From Tolypeutes matacus (Eukaryota > Chordata > Mammalia > Cingulata > Chlamyphoridae): a DNA stretch of 64,000 bases. The notes beneath the pieces are model-generated. The model made no database searches. It saw only the letters and a list, made by a program, of their open reading frames with translations, and had not been told where the DNA came from. The stretch is from assembly GCA_026826555.1 (NCBI GenBank), contig JAKSZT010040477.1, positions 1,029,202 to 1,093,201 of the forward strand, given 5' to 3'. Shown piece after piece: positions 35,265 through 47,388 of the stretch; positions within the stretch are counted from its first letter, which is position 1; every line of letters starts with the position of its first letter. Position numbers and translations under genes: made by a program.

Positions 35265-36155
35265 TTATTTTTCATTCCTAAAGCTGTAAAAGATAAGGTT
35301 GACTGTGGGTGTGAAAATGGTATAGAATATTACCAAGAACTTATTTTTACCTGGAGTATGGTAGGATTTAGGTCTCATATATGTGAAAATGTGTGGTCTA
35401 TAGTACATTATAACCATAATCATGTGGAAGGAACAGGTAGAAAATGACTTTTTTTCATGCCTTTGATGATTTCATTTGGAGGACAGTAAGGAGAACTTGG
35501 ACATAAGAAGCAGATAGCATGGAGAAAGGGATGAGCAGGAAAATGATGCCACTTATATCAACTCTTCATTCATAGTGTGATGTTTCTACACAGGACAGCT
35601 TCAACATAGCTGGGACTTCACAGAAAAAGTGGTCAAAGGCCCTTGAAGCAAAGAAGGGGAAATGGAGAACATAAGCTGTGTAAACTGTAAAGTTAATTGT
35701 CCCAACAAGCCAGGACCCTCTGGCCATGAGAATGCTGACTTGCTCATTGAAAAGACTTGGGTAACACAGTGGGTGACTGATGGCTATATAGTGCTCATAG
35801 GACATTGCTGCCAGGAAGGAGGCACTCACTACCCAACAGTATGAGGGACAGAAATACCTGGAAGCTACAACCTGTGGATGCAATAGTTTCCTGCCCAAAA
35901 GAAAGTCAGTCATTTTCTTGACAACAATATTAAAAATATGTAAGATATCCATAAATGAGAGATGGCTGAGCTGGAAATACATAGATGTGTGGAGATGCAA
36001 GTCCCTGTAGATAAGGAGTATCATGATTGTATTTTCTATTATAGTCAGAAAATAATTGACAAATATAAAGGAAAAGAGATAAGACATGTTTGAGAAGAAG
36101 AGAATAGTCCCAAAAGGTTGAAGTCACTGCTGAAAGTGTGATTCTCAAATCCCAT
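35265..36155 (-). pseudogene. Olfactory receptor pseudogene, family 2-like
   Basis: A single-exon odorant-receptor (seven-transmembrane, G-protein-coupled) remnant. From the ATG at 36155: an N-terminal 'ENHTFSSDFNLLGLF' with a glycosylation site; a frame change near 36090; then TM1 to the second extracellular loop in the frame 36087-35569. That frame has the LHTSMYF motif, 'AAMSYEHYIAISHPLCYP' in place of the usual MAYDRYVAIC, and 'FFCEVPAMLKLSC'. An in-frame TGA at 35566-35568 breaks it. TM5 follows ('GIIFLLIPFSMLSASYVQVL'), then another frame change near an A7 run (about 35449). TM6-TM7 follow ('FSTCSFHMIMVIMYY', 'PTVNLIFYSFRNEK'), ending with TAA at 35265-35267. Near full length (about 297 codons) but with at least three disabling lesions. 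Subfamily (OR2-like) is from overall resemblance. Confidence 0.88.
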
Positions 36156-36784
36156 CACAAAATCTCCATTTTGACCTAAAATGAAAAAAATAAGTAAATG
36201 AGATATGAATAGAAAAGGAAGAAAAATTACTGAAAAACAAGACATAATAAAATGAGAGCTACAAATGCATATTTCATAAGAGTGTCAATGTGCTTTAACA
36301 TGGGCATAATTTACAAGAAGAACATTTATTTCCAATGACATGAATCTCCATGTACTATGATTTAGAAGATAATATTAAGTTTGAAAGAGAAAAGAACATC
36401 TATATTTAGTAATCTGTGAAATATAACTAGATTAGAATGCATACATTTTGAGTTTGCATGTTCATAATTTTATTATTTCATTAATAGTAAAGGCTGAGAT
36501 TTTATTTCAATTTATTTCATTTCTTAATTATTTAAAAATTTTAAAACAATGAATTTTTCCATACCATAAAAATATGCATGTAATTAAGTTTGAAATGCTT
36601 GTAACCATAATGTAAATAAATAGAAGAGAAAAAATAAGAGTGAAATATAATTTAGATAGTTCACTATTTTAAAAATATATTATCACTAATGAAATGTTCC
36701 TATCATATTTATATCCAGAATTTCATTTTGTAAACATTATAATAAACAGTAAACTAATAAGTTTTGTTCATAATAACTAACTTC
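36156..36784. other. 5' flank of the receptor pseudogene
   Basis: Bases 36156-36330 match 37455-37690, part of the locus duplication. The rest is AT-rich with nothing recognised. Confidence 0.5.
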
Positions 36785-37262
36785 TTCTTGAATTTTATTT
36801 TATCACATGATATTTTACAAAAAGGAATATATCTATGTATGAAGATTCTGATGGCAGAACAGGCCAGGTGCAATGTAAAATAAATTTAGCCTTATACATG
36901 ATTTTTCAAAAATGCTTACTTGAATCACTACATTATTTTTTAAAGGCTATGGTTGGACCAGTTCATATACAGAAAAGCTTAGATTTAGAAGTAGGAATGA
37001 GCACATATAGAGGGAAAGCAATCATAACTTATTCCATTGGAATAGCTGAAATGGCTCTGCCATTATTTAAACTGAATCTACTAAATCAGCAGTAAGTATT
37101 ATCCAAATTTTACCATAATTCCTTTTTTTCTGTACTTATAGCAAGAGAAAATTATCAACAGAGAAATTTATGTTTTGTTTTAAGATGATCTGTAATAGAA
37201 GAATAAAGAAAATATCCAACTACCAGGGTGCTGTAGTGGGCTGCTTAGTAGAAGCCTGACTC
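36785..37262. repeat. Duplicated olfactory receptor flank, copy 2
   Basis: Counterpart of 33285-33762, same orientation. The ORF at 36835-37095 is by chance; copy 1 does not preserve it. Confidence 0.8.
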
Positions 37263-37309
37263 TCTTATATAGCATACAGAGATAACTGAATTGTGACCAC
37301 TGTAAGTAC

Positions 37310-37453
37310 ACTACTGAAAATTCTTAAAATGACAAATGTATGGGAAAAAAAGATAAATGTAAAGGAAAAGAAGACCAAAATTGTTTGGGAAGAAAAGAAC
37401 AGTTCCAAGAGGATGAAGTCACTGCTCAAAGTGTGATTCTCACATCCTATCAT
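37310..37453 (-). pseudogene. Second olfactory receptor, N-terminal fragment only
   Basis: The ATG at 37453 opens 'ENHTLSSDFILLELFFSSQT', closely matching the N-terminus of the receptor at 36155. Similarity is lost within TM1 (after about 37340-37310), and the duplicated downstream flank begins almost at once (37262). The rest of this receptor copy, about 0.8 kb plus flank, has been deleted. Confidence 0.8.
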
Positions 37454-37699
37454 AAATCTCTCTTTTTACCTAAAAGGAAAAAAAAATAGTATATAAAACT
37501 TCAATAGAAAAGGAAGAAAAATTACTGCAAAACCACTTATTTACATAAAGCTACATAATAAAATGAGAACTAAAAATGCATATTTTAAATTAAGTCAAAG
37601 GACTGTCAAACAGATTTGATGTGAGCATGTTTTACAAGATGAGCTATTAATTGTTTGAATCAAGAAATGACCATCAGAATATTCAGTGGGCTGTTAAAT

Positions 37700-38180
37700 C
37701 CCTGTATTCTGAAAATCTTAGCCCATATTCTTTACTGAGTTCAGTTTTGCTACAATATCACCAGTTTCTACAATTAGCCAAAATATTTTATTTGCTTGAT
37801 TAAACTACTTAGGACTTAATGTGTTTATTCCAATCAATTAGTCAAACCATCATTATTGTCCAAGTTGTCCTTTGAATTCAAAAACATTTTGAAAACGTTT
37901 TCTAGCTATCAACATAGTCATATTTGAATTATTTCTTCCAGGGGGCATAAAAGGCATTACACACAATTTTTGTACTAATTCAAATACACTCAAGAAATTT
38001 TAATTTTGCATTCATCATTATTCTCAATTGTACTACCTCCCCATTAATTTTGACTTAACATTATTCAAAATATATTTTTCATTATTTTCTAGATCTGTCT
38101 TTACACAGATAAAACACACAGAATATTTTTAGTTACTTTTTAAGTGGAGGCCCTCTAATCCCTGAATTTTCTTAGGGCTA
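37700..38180. other. No gene recognised
   Basis: AT-rich, ending in T-rich sequence that belongs to the tail of the following SINE. Confidence 0.4.
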
Positions 38181-38184
38181 CATA

Positions 38185-38618
38185 TTTTTTTTAGAATTTT
38201 TTTTTAATTTTTATTTTTTAAATTTTTATTTCACCACCACCACCACCACTTGTACTCACTATCTGCTCTCTGTGTTCATTTCCTGTGAGTTCTTCTGTGT
38301 CTGCTTGTATTCTCTTTAGGAGGCACCAGGAAACAATCCTGGGACCTCTGACATGGGAGAGTAGCACTCAATCACTTGAGCCACTTCAGCTCCCTAGTTT
38401 GTTGTGTCTTTCATTGTCTTTCCTCTTTGTCTCTTTTTTTGTTGTTGTTGCATCATCTTGTTGCATCAGTTCACGGCACAGGCCAGCTCTCTGTGGTGTG
38501 TACCAGCTTTCCACATCACAGACCAGCTTTGTCTTCACCAGGAGGCCCTGGGAACTGAAACAATGACCTCCAATATGGTAGAAGGGAGCCAAACCACTTA
38601 AGCCACTTCTACTTCTCA
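38185..38618 (-). mobile_element. DAS-type SINE, dimeric
   Basis: Minus strand. A tRNA-like head (38393 downwards) reads GGGAGCTGAAGTGGCTCAAG then TGATTGAGTGC and GGTCCCAGGATTGTTTCC, i.e. A-box and B-box positions of an RNA polymerase III promoter. After it come 'cctcctaaagagaatacaag', a CAC repeat and an A-rich tail to about 38185. A second, related head (GTGGCTTAAGTGGTTTGG... from 38615) precedes it, giving a head-to-tail dimer. This is the tRNA-derived DAS SINE type I associate with xenarthrans. ORFs across it are accidental. Confidence 0.75.
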
Positions 38619-38654
38619 GAGCTTCATATTTTTAGGCCAAGCAGTTATTAATTT

Positions 38655-39290
38655 TCTCCTCTATTATTTTTTGTTTGTTTTTAAATGAGCTTTAGATCAC
38701 ATAAATGTTACATCAAAATTATAAGGGAAACCTATATACCCTCCTCTCTCCCCTTCCCACACTTTCCCAAATTAACAGGATCTTTCATCAGTGTGGTATA
38801 TTTGTTATAACTGATGAACACATATTGAAACATTGTTACTAAGCATGATCTATAGTTTACATTATGGTTTACACTTTGTACCACGCAATTTTAAATATAT
38901 ATCCCAGAGACTTAAACCTAGCTATTCATATGCCAGTTGAGTCCTGAATCTCAACAGAGTTGCAGCCAACATCTATGTTCCAGTTCCTCAGACTCACCCA
39001 AGACAACTAAAAAATGCTGATGATGGACACCACTCATCCCAAAAAAGCAGGGGGTATCTACAACTGCAAGCAAGACAGTTCCATCCATCTGTCCCATGGA
39101 ATCTAAGCCCCTTCTCATTTGTAAGCAGGGTGAACATCACATGCAAAATTCCTCAAGATTAAGGAATGAACAAGCATAATGGGGAATGCAACTATGGACT
39201 AAAGTAGACTTCTTATTATGCTAGTAATGGAAGAACTTGTAACATTGATATAAAGAGTGTGGTCACCAGAGGATCTATTATTCCTTTGCC
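38655..39290 (-). mobile_element. Type A element with probable 5' inversion
   Basis: Bases 38660-38905 match the antisense type A 3' end. Bases 38935-39260 match sense type A instead ('gactcacccaag', 'tgatgatggacaccactcatccc', 'ctatggactaaagtagactt', like 41895-42100). An antisense 3' piece joined to a sense upstream piece fits a minus-strand insertion inverted by twin priming. Confidence 0.6.
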
Positions 39291-39299
39291 TAAAAATTT

Positions 39300-39438
39300 T
39301 ATCTTAAACAAAAGACCAAAATAGAACAAACTTACTCTTACTGAAATCATTTACTTTAAAATTTATTATGTAAATCTTAGGAACAACAAAATAAAACCTT
39401 AGAGTAGAAAGAGAAGCTAACCAACCATATATGTCTAT
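39300..39438. other. Short boundary stretch
   Basis: Partly L1-like 5' sequence leading into ORF1. Nothing certain. Confidence 0.3.
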
Positions 39439-39439
39439 C

Positions 39440-42400
39440 AAGATAAACAAATACTCAGACACCAGCAAAAAACTACAAGCCATACCAAGAAACAGGAAGA
39501 CATGACTCAGTCTAATGAACAAACTCAAAAACCAGGAGGATATGCAGAATATGGAACAACTAATCAGAGATGTCCATACAAATATCATGAATCAACTTAA
39601 TGAAGTGAAAGAAGAAACAAAGGGTATTAAGAATACAATGGGAGATTCATAGTAATGCATTCATACAGTATTTTTCCTTTTGTGTCTGGCTTGCTTCACT
39701 CAACATAATGTCCTCCAGGTTCATCCATGTTGCCATATGCTTTATGACTTCATTTCTTCTTACAGCTGCATAATATTCCATCGTGTGAATAGACCACAGT
39801 TTGTTTATCCATTCATCTGTTGATGGACACCTGGGTTGTTTCCAATATCCAGTAGTGGTATTGCAGGGTCACGTGGCAAGTCTATATTCAACTTCTTTAG
39901 GAACTGCCAAACAGTCCTCCATAGTGGTTGTACCATCCTGCATTCTCACCAACAGTGAAGAAGTGTTCCTATCTCTCCACATCCTCTCCAACACTTGTAG
40001 TTCTCTGTCTTTTTAATAGTGGCCATTCTGATAGGTATGAAATGATATCTCATTGTAGTTTTGATTTGCATTTCCCTAATCATGAGTGATGTTGAGCATT
40101 TTACATGTATCCACTACATTTAATTGAGAAATGTATATATTTATTCATCTGTGTTTACTTTTTAGTTTTTAATTGTTTATGTTTTCAATTATTAAATGTA
40201 CAAAATAAAGTTAAAAAAATAATACAATGGGGGAGTATATTGAAGAAATTGTAAACACACCTAAAAGATAATTGATATGATGGTGATGAATGGCACAATG
40301 CAAGAAATAAAAAATACACTGGAAGCACATAACAGCAGATTTGAACAGGCAGAGGAAAGAATCAACATGTGAAGGACAATACAGCTGAAATCAAACAGAT
40401 AGTAGAATAGATAGATAAAAAGATAGAAAAAAATCCAGCAGGCATTTGAGATTTGAATGACAACATGAAATTCACAAACTTATGCATTAAAGGCATCCCA
40501 GAGGGAGAAGAGAAGGCAAATGGGGTAGAAGTAGTTTTGGAGGAAATAATGGCTGAAATTTTCCCAAATATATTGAGGGACATGGACTTACATGTCCAGG
40601 AAGCACAGCACACCTCAAACAGTATAAATCCTAACAGGTCTGCATCAAGACATATACTTGTCTCATTGTCCAAAGCTCAGGACAAAGAAAGAATACTGAA
40701 AGCAGCAAGAGAAAAGAGATCCATCACATACAAGGGAAACTTGATTACATTAAGAGCTGATTTCTCATTTGAAAACATGGAGGCAAGAAGTTAGTGGTGT
40801 GACATAGTCAAGGTGGTAAGAGAAAAAAAAAATTCCAGCCAAGAATTCTCTATCCATCAAAGCTGACATTCAAAAATGAATAATAGTTCAAAATATTCAC
40901 AGATAAACAGAAATTAAGAGACTTTGTCAATAATAACCCTGCCCAAGAAATACTAAAGAGAGCTCTTCAGGTTAAAAGGAAAAAACAGGAAACAGAGAGT
41001 TGGAGGAGAGTGTAAGAATCATGAAAAAGATAAGAGAAATAAAAACAATATATGCTATACATAAACCTAAAGAAAATATGACTAATGTAAGTAATTCCTT
41101 GAAAGTAATAAAATGGAATGTTAATGTATTAAACTCTCCAATCAAGAGACCCAGATTGACTAAATGGAAAGGGAAATATGGCCCACCTATATGTTGTCTA
41201 CAAGATGGGTTCTTGTTATTGATGACTAGCCTTATGAGTCTTTGCTCTTGTAATTGAAACTTAGCCTACTGTTATGGGGTGCCTAAGGGTTGCCACCTGA
41301 AAGCCTCCTTGTTGTTCAAATGTGGACTCTCTCTAAGCCAAACTCAGCATATGAATGCATTACCTTCCCCCCAATGTGGGGCATGACTCCCAGGGATGAG
41401 CCTCCCTGGCAACGAGGGATTAATACCAAGTGCCAACTGGCAACACAACTGGAAAAAGACCTTGAATAAAATGGGGAAAAGGTAAAGACAAATGAGTTCA
41501 TGTGGCTAAGAGACTTCAAAGAGAGTCGGGAGGTCATCCCAGAGGTAACGCTTACACCTCAGTAGGATCTCATAGAACACCAAAGTGGATATCATCCCAC
41601 ACCTAGGGGCTCCTGAGGGCTCTGGAGACACCCAGGTCCTATATAAGGGAGGGTGGCCCCAGAGATTGATGCCTTATCAGTGGGCTCTACTTTGGAATCT
41701 GTGCTCCTGAGAGTGACAGAGTTGGACTCAAATAAGTCCTCCCTGCACATGGTTCATCAGTCCCTTCTATTCAAACCTATATGTGAGGCTGGAGTTTGTA
41801 GGTGTACAAAGGTGGGGTTTGTAGGCCTCTCGCCTGCCTATGTGACAGCTGTGCCTGGAATCTCAGTTGAGCTGCAACTCCTACTCTACAGCTTAATGGA
41901 CTCACCCAAGTCACCTGATGAGGAGACGATGATGGACAACGGCCATCCCAGGGAATGGAGAGAGCCTGCAGCTGAAGGCTGGATAACCCCATCCCGTGTA
42001 TCTATGGGATATAAGCCCACTCACACTTGGAGGTGGAGTGGACATCACTATTCCAGTCCACTCAGGATTGGGGGGAAGAGCTATGGACTAGAGTGGACTT
42101 AATGGTATTCTGTTGTTGTCATATTGTGATTCAAGCAATGGAAGAAATGATAACAGTGAGGTGGAGCCAGTGGCCACTAGATGCTTTTGGGGCAGGGAGG
42201 GGAAAGGCAGTTGTAATACAGGGACTTTTACAGGACTTGGGGGTTGCCCTGAGTGATGTTGCGGTGACGGATATAGGCCATTTTACATCAGCATATACCA
42301 TGCATAAATGAGTGGGAGATAGTGTGGTCTACAATGTGAACTGTGGTCCATGCTTAGTGGCAAAGCCCCAGAATGTGTATATACATTGCAGGTGATATGC

Positions 42401-42509
42401 CACACTAATGAAAAATCTTTATGTGGGATGTTGTGGGAGGTATGGGAGGTGGGGAACATGGGAATCCCTGTGGTTTTTGTGTGGCATTTGTGTAATCTAA
42501 GCATCTTTT

Positions 42510-42562
<53 letters not shown>

Positions 42563-42675
42563 ACATTTATGTAAGCAAATGCACATATATGCATATATAT
42601 TTATATCTCATTTTACAAATATTGGTTTGTATTGTGAAAAATTTGACTTTTACCCACAATTAAAAAAAAAAAAAG
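39440..42675 (+). mobile_element. HAL1-like element (ORF1, short ORF2 start, type A 3' region)
   Basis: The ORF1 coiled-coil start lies at 39460-39644 and resumes at 40221 after an inserted L1. The RNA-binding and C-terminal parts are in the frame 40453-40794 ('IKGIPEGEEKANGVEVVLEE', 'KERILKAAREKRSITYKGN'). ORF2 is present only as the endonuclease start ('IKWNVNVLNSPIK', then 'KYGPPICCLQ', about 41110-41210). A sharp switch to about 1.3 kb of type A 3' region follows (41215-42490), then a (TA)n run and an A-rich end at 42660-42674. Same architecture as 15820-17835. ORFs at 41653-42102 and 42027-42311 lie in noncoding 3' sequence. Confidence 0.8.
39645..40220 (+). mobile_element. 5'-inverted L1 insertion within HAL1 ORF1
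   Basis: Direct repeats aatacaatggg at 39632-39642 and 40221-40231 flank it. Inside, 39650-40100 is antisense L1 ORF2 end/3'UTR ('cataatgtcctccaggttcatcc', 'tattccatcgtgtgaa'), while 40110-40220 is a sense 3' end with caaaataaag and an A-run. This is the signature of twin priming. Confidence 0.8.
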
Positions 42676-43338
42676 AAACCACCTTAGACCCAGGCTGAAA
42701 GGAGGCTGAAAGTGAATGGTTGGAAAAGGTAATGTAAGTGAAAGAACACAGTGGACAAAGGAATTCCTTCAAAGGACAAATCTAAGGCCTCAGGACAGAT
42801 CAACCTAAGCAACTTCTCTAATTGCAGTAGGGAAACTCTTTACTATCCATGTTTATGAAGAATTTTTGAATTGCAGTAGGTTTTTTAATGTAGATTGTTT
42901 CTACTAGATATACAATTGTTAGTCAATATCTTACTTGGGATATTAATTATTTTGCAGTTTTTGTTAGTCAAAAAAATAAAGAGACTCACTGAATATTTTA
43001 TACTTGGAAATATTTCCTAGGTAGAAGTACAGTTAAATGTTAATGTTCAATAAAATGGATATATTTATTTTAAGCTATTTCAGATAATTTCCAAATTTAT
43101 TCAATGAACTGCCATTTAAATATTCTTTTTCCATTGCAATAAGATATAACATCCAGCCTATTATGTGGCATAACTGCATTTATTGCCATTTCATAATCAC
43201 TTTATAAATATACAGAATTATTTTATAGAGGTACACATTTTGAAATAAGAATTTATAATAGGAAAATAAGTTTTTGTGGGAAGAGAAAACCTAGGGGGCA
43301 CTTTGTGATAATTATTTGCCACACTCAAATCTTGTATT
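42676..43338. other. No gene recognised
   Basis: Mostly AT-rich. The first 130 bases ('ggctgaaaggaggctgaaagtgaatgg') recall L1 ORF2 endonuclease (compare 58765-58790), so an L1 scrap may be present at 42690-42830. Confidence 0.4.
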
Positions 43339-43410
43339 AATATGATTTGGGATGCATAGTATCTAGTATAATTCCAGTATGTTTTACTCAAAAGGATTGG
43401 CATTCACATA

Positions 43411-43888
43411 AAAAAATATTTTTTAGTGTTGTATGTTTGTTACAATTGATGAACACATATAAAAGCATTGCTACTAATGATGCACTACAGTTTACATTAC
43501 GTTCACACTTTGCCCCACACCATTTTATACACTGACAAAATTTATAATGGCTGGTAGCCATCATTGCAATGTCATTCAGAACAATTCCACTGTTCCTGAA
43601 ATGCCCCATGTTCCACCTATTCTTTCCTTTTCCTTGTCTCAGAATATCTGGTGACTACTGCCTTTATATCAATGCTACAATTTCTTCCATTGCTAGAATA
43701 AGTTCACTTTAGCCCACAGTTGCATTCCCCCTTACATTTGTTCATTCCTCAAACTTGAGGATTTTCTGATGGTGATGCCCACTCTGCTTCCAATTGAGTG
43801 GGAGCTTAGATCTCATGGGGCAGATAGATGGAACTGTCTTGCTTGCAATTGTAGATACTCTCTGTTTTTTGGGATGAGTGGTTTTGGG
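43411..43888 (-). mobile_element. Type A repeat flanked by a ~70-bp direct repeat
   Basis: The body matches 29940-30420 and 13150-13370. Flanks 43340-43410 and 43889-43958 share 'agtatctagtat' and 'cagtatgttttactcaaaag' and end in 'attcacat'. Confidence 0.8.
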
Positions 43889-44303
43889 ATGTGATTTTGG
43901 GTGCCAAGTATCTAGTATCGTCTCAGTATGTTTTACTCAAAAGTTTTGAAATTCACATTTATAAGATAGAGACTCAAAACTTTGTAATATTTAATGACAA
44001 TACTCTGTGTAAATTTTCTCCTTACATAAATACAATTTACCTTATTACCAGATTCTGAAACAAACTCACTGCTAAGCTATATTTCCTTTATTTTAAAAAA
44101 ATTCCATAAAGTCTCTCTACTTTTGGTTCCATGTTCCAGTGAAACTAGTGTTTAAATTTACATGAGTTTGTGTTCCCTGCATCTTTGACTTATCTCCACA
44201 TCTTTCTTCCACATAAAACACTCTTCCCCAACATGTGTAAGTGCTTTAAGGTCTTCCACTGCCCAATATATACCTTTAAGTTCCATCCTTCAGGCAGCCT
44301 TAC

Positions 44304-44395
44304 TCTCTCTCTCTCTCTCTCTCTGTCTCTTTCTCTCTGTCTCTCTCTCTCTGTCTCTCTCTCTCTCACTCTCTTTTTTGCTCTCTCTCTCAGAA
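44304..44395. repeat. (CT)n microsatellite
   Basis: CT dinucleotides with GT and TTT interruptions. Confidence 0.95.
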
Positions 44396-47340
44396 CCTGG
44401 CGCTTCAGTTAGGGTATTATGATAACCTTATATTTTAGTAGTTCACATATTGATGTACTTGACCTCAGCCTTTAAGGGATTTCACTGCAGAGTGGACCCT
44501 AGTCAACACTTTACATGACTGATGCCTCCCTACACTACCTGGTCCCTACTGTCCTCCTAAATTCTTCAATTGTCATCACATTTTGATTTACCAGTTTCAG
44601 TCCCAGCATGTACTTGCCATTTAATTTGACATTTAACACTTCAGTTCAGAGGTTCAAACAATTCCTTTATCCTGCATGGTGTCTTGTCTTAGCTCATACC
44701 ATATATCTGCTACAAATTCACTTCCTCCTAGAGTGACTGTGGGTCACTGTATGATGCCTGAATTCAGATATTTGTTTTAAATTAGTTAAGTGTGTGTCAG
44801 TAAAAGAGAAGAGAGATGCTTGGAAGCAGAAAGGTGAAGCAGTGAAGACATCTATTCACACTGAGATCTTGTGGCATGCAGCTTGTGAAAGTGAAAAGTA
44901 TCACCCTTTGATAGGGCAGCAGGTTTCACCATGTACCCAGGGGATGGCTAGAAGAAGTGAGGGAAATGTGCTAAACCAATTCGGGTGAAAGAAGGTTGGG
45001 GCACAATTACATACCAGGCATTCCTTAGGGTGCAATGGAAAAGTATTGGTATACTAAAGAAGGGGGATGGAATCTGTTTCAGCATTGTTGCACTATGTTT
45101 TAAGAATGAGAATAAGTGCTTGTTGAATAAAAACTGTTTTCCTAAACCACCTCTCCACAATTCTCTTTCTTTTTTTAGCATATTTTATTTCTACTCTTGA
45201 GAACCTGATTCTCTATTGTACATAAACAAATCTTATTATGACCAGGCCATCACATTCCATAAAATTTAATGTTGGCAGAGTACTTGGTTGATCTTATTTC
45301 CTGCTATAATTTAACATTGAAAATGTCACCAGGTGTTTGTGGAGTCAATAGAAGAATGTGTTTACCACACAGACTTCCTATTATGGACTGACAGATTTTT
45401 AAAACTAGACTTATTTTGTCTAAGAGGTTCTGCTTAAATTATTTTTGATATTTTAATGAGACAATTTCAAAGATGTCTAAATAAAATGAATATGTAAATG
45501 AATTTAGCATACTGTATTCAGCTAAATTAATTGCTTTATTCTTAATTTTTATGACAGCTAAACTTGATTAAGCATTTAAAATGTTAGGCAAGAATTTAAC
45601 CATCTTACATTTATTATCTCATGCTACATAGAGGCTCCATTTGTCTTCTCTTGTTAGAGTAACATGTTGTTATTTAGGAAGGGAGACTATAGTATAGCAT
45701 CTCATGGGGTGGCAGGGCTTGTGTAGTATAAGAGCAAGCCCTTTCAAAAGATTGTTAAGATTGTAAGATTGGTGTAGTTAGACAACTCATTTATGATATG
45801 TGTGAAATTGTCAATGAATTTTGACACTATAATAAAGACTGTTTTGAAAATGAAAATTAACATTGCATTTATCTCAGAAGTGTATGGCAATAATTAAAGT
45901 GAGAAACTAATGGGAAATATTTAGAAAAATGTAAGTACTAAATGAATATAAACTCTTTTATGTTTATTTTTATGATTTTATTATATTTATCATATGACAA
46001 GGTATACTTAATCCAGTTTAAATTTTTATACATAAAATTTTAAGTTAAAGAAAACAAGGAAAGTAATCTTTTAATGAAATCATATTTTGATCAAAGCATG
46101 TCTTTGTTTATAGGGACGAAAGGAAATTAATGTAAAATATATTGGCTGAGTTCTTCTAGAGATTCTGAATCAAGGAACCCCAGTTTGTGCCAAATTCCAA
46201 AACTTGCCTTCTTTCTATCTTTGCTAGGTACCCCTTCAAAATACCCCAGAAATCTGCACTGTAAGTGCTGGTCCGTGTTCTCTAACACAATCATCTCTAT
46301 TGTTCTTGTCTTTATTTTACTTGAAAAATAAAAAAATAATAAAAAACAATTTCTATATGGTATGCTAAATTATTTTTTAATGCTGAGTTTGTATTTCATT
46401 GTTTTCTTTGGAAAGTATTATACATATGACTGTATATTAATATTCATTTATAAATATATTTATATATATGTTTATATATGTGGATATATAAATACTCACT
46501 TTTAGTATAATATATTTACATATTTATATTCCTTTTGCAGAAACCCCAGTCTTTTAAAAGTGAACTATTTTTAGCCTCAACTTTATTCCAGACATTCATT
46601 TATAAAAAAATAAGTCAGAAATGTACTGTAAAACCTGAATGCTCTATTTTTCTTCTTTGCTAATACGACTTCCTAGAAAAAAAGTTTATGTTTCATTATG
46701 ACAAGTGGAATTGTTTTATTCTTACAATGCATGAATAAAAACAAATGAAATTACAGTTTCAATGAAAATGGATGTGAAGAGAAGGCATTATACATAAAAA
46801 CCTTGTTTAATTAAAATACATAATTTTTGAGAATTGAATGAAATCATATATGTCAGAAAATAGATAATCATAACAAATATATATATAATACATATATTAT
46901 AAAAATATAAAAAACATATATTTTTCAGTTTTAGAATTAAGGATTCTTTATTGTATCTACAATTTTAAAAAAATAATCACATAAGTAAAGTAAATTCCTA
47001 GTGAAATAGTCATTATTTGGCTATCATTTTAATTACAGTGTTGTTCAGCATAATATCTTATAGATTTTTCGAATCTGGTTATTTTATCATATTGGTATAA
47101 TTATTATTGATTTTCCCCATTGTCTCTTGTTCCTTTGTAAGAAAGAGAACAGAGCTTAAAACAATTAAATTTAAGGCATCTATAAACATTTTATTTCATA
47201 CCTTTGTTTACATGTGTTTCTTATATTTAAACTATGATTATGAAAACTGGCAGTAATGTTTGCCTTTCATAACATACAAATTTTGTATTAAAATCTCATT
47301 TGATTATGTATATGTATGTGTACAAGTATATATGTGTTTA

Positions 47341-47347
<7 letters not shown>

Positions 47348-47384
<37 letters not shown>

Positions 47385-47388
47385 TAAA
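47348..47388. repeat. (TA)n(CA)n compound microsatellite
   Basis: TA units followed directly by CA units, preceded by GT-rich sequence, so the locus is nearly self-complementary. Confidence 0.9.

Noticed and set aside
41653..42311. 149- and 94-residue ORFs
   Set aside because: They lie in the 3' region of the HAL1-like element and have no domain; open frames here follow from higher GC.
44794..45200. ORFs of 64-77 residues as small genes
   Set aside because: No domain, no coding-like composition and frames open on both strands.
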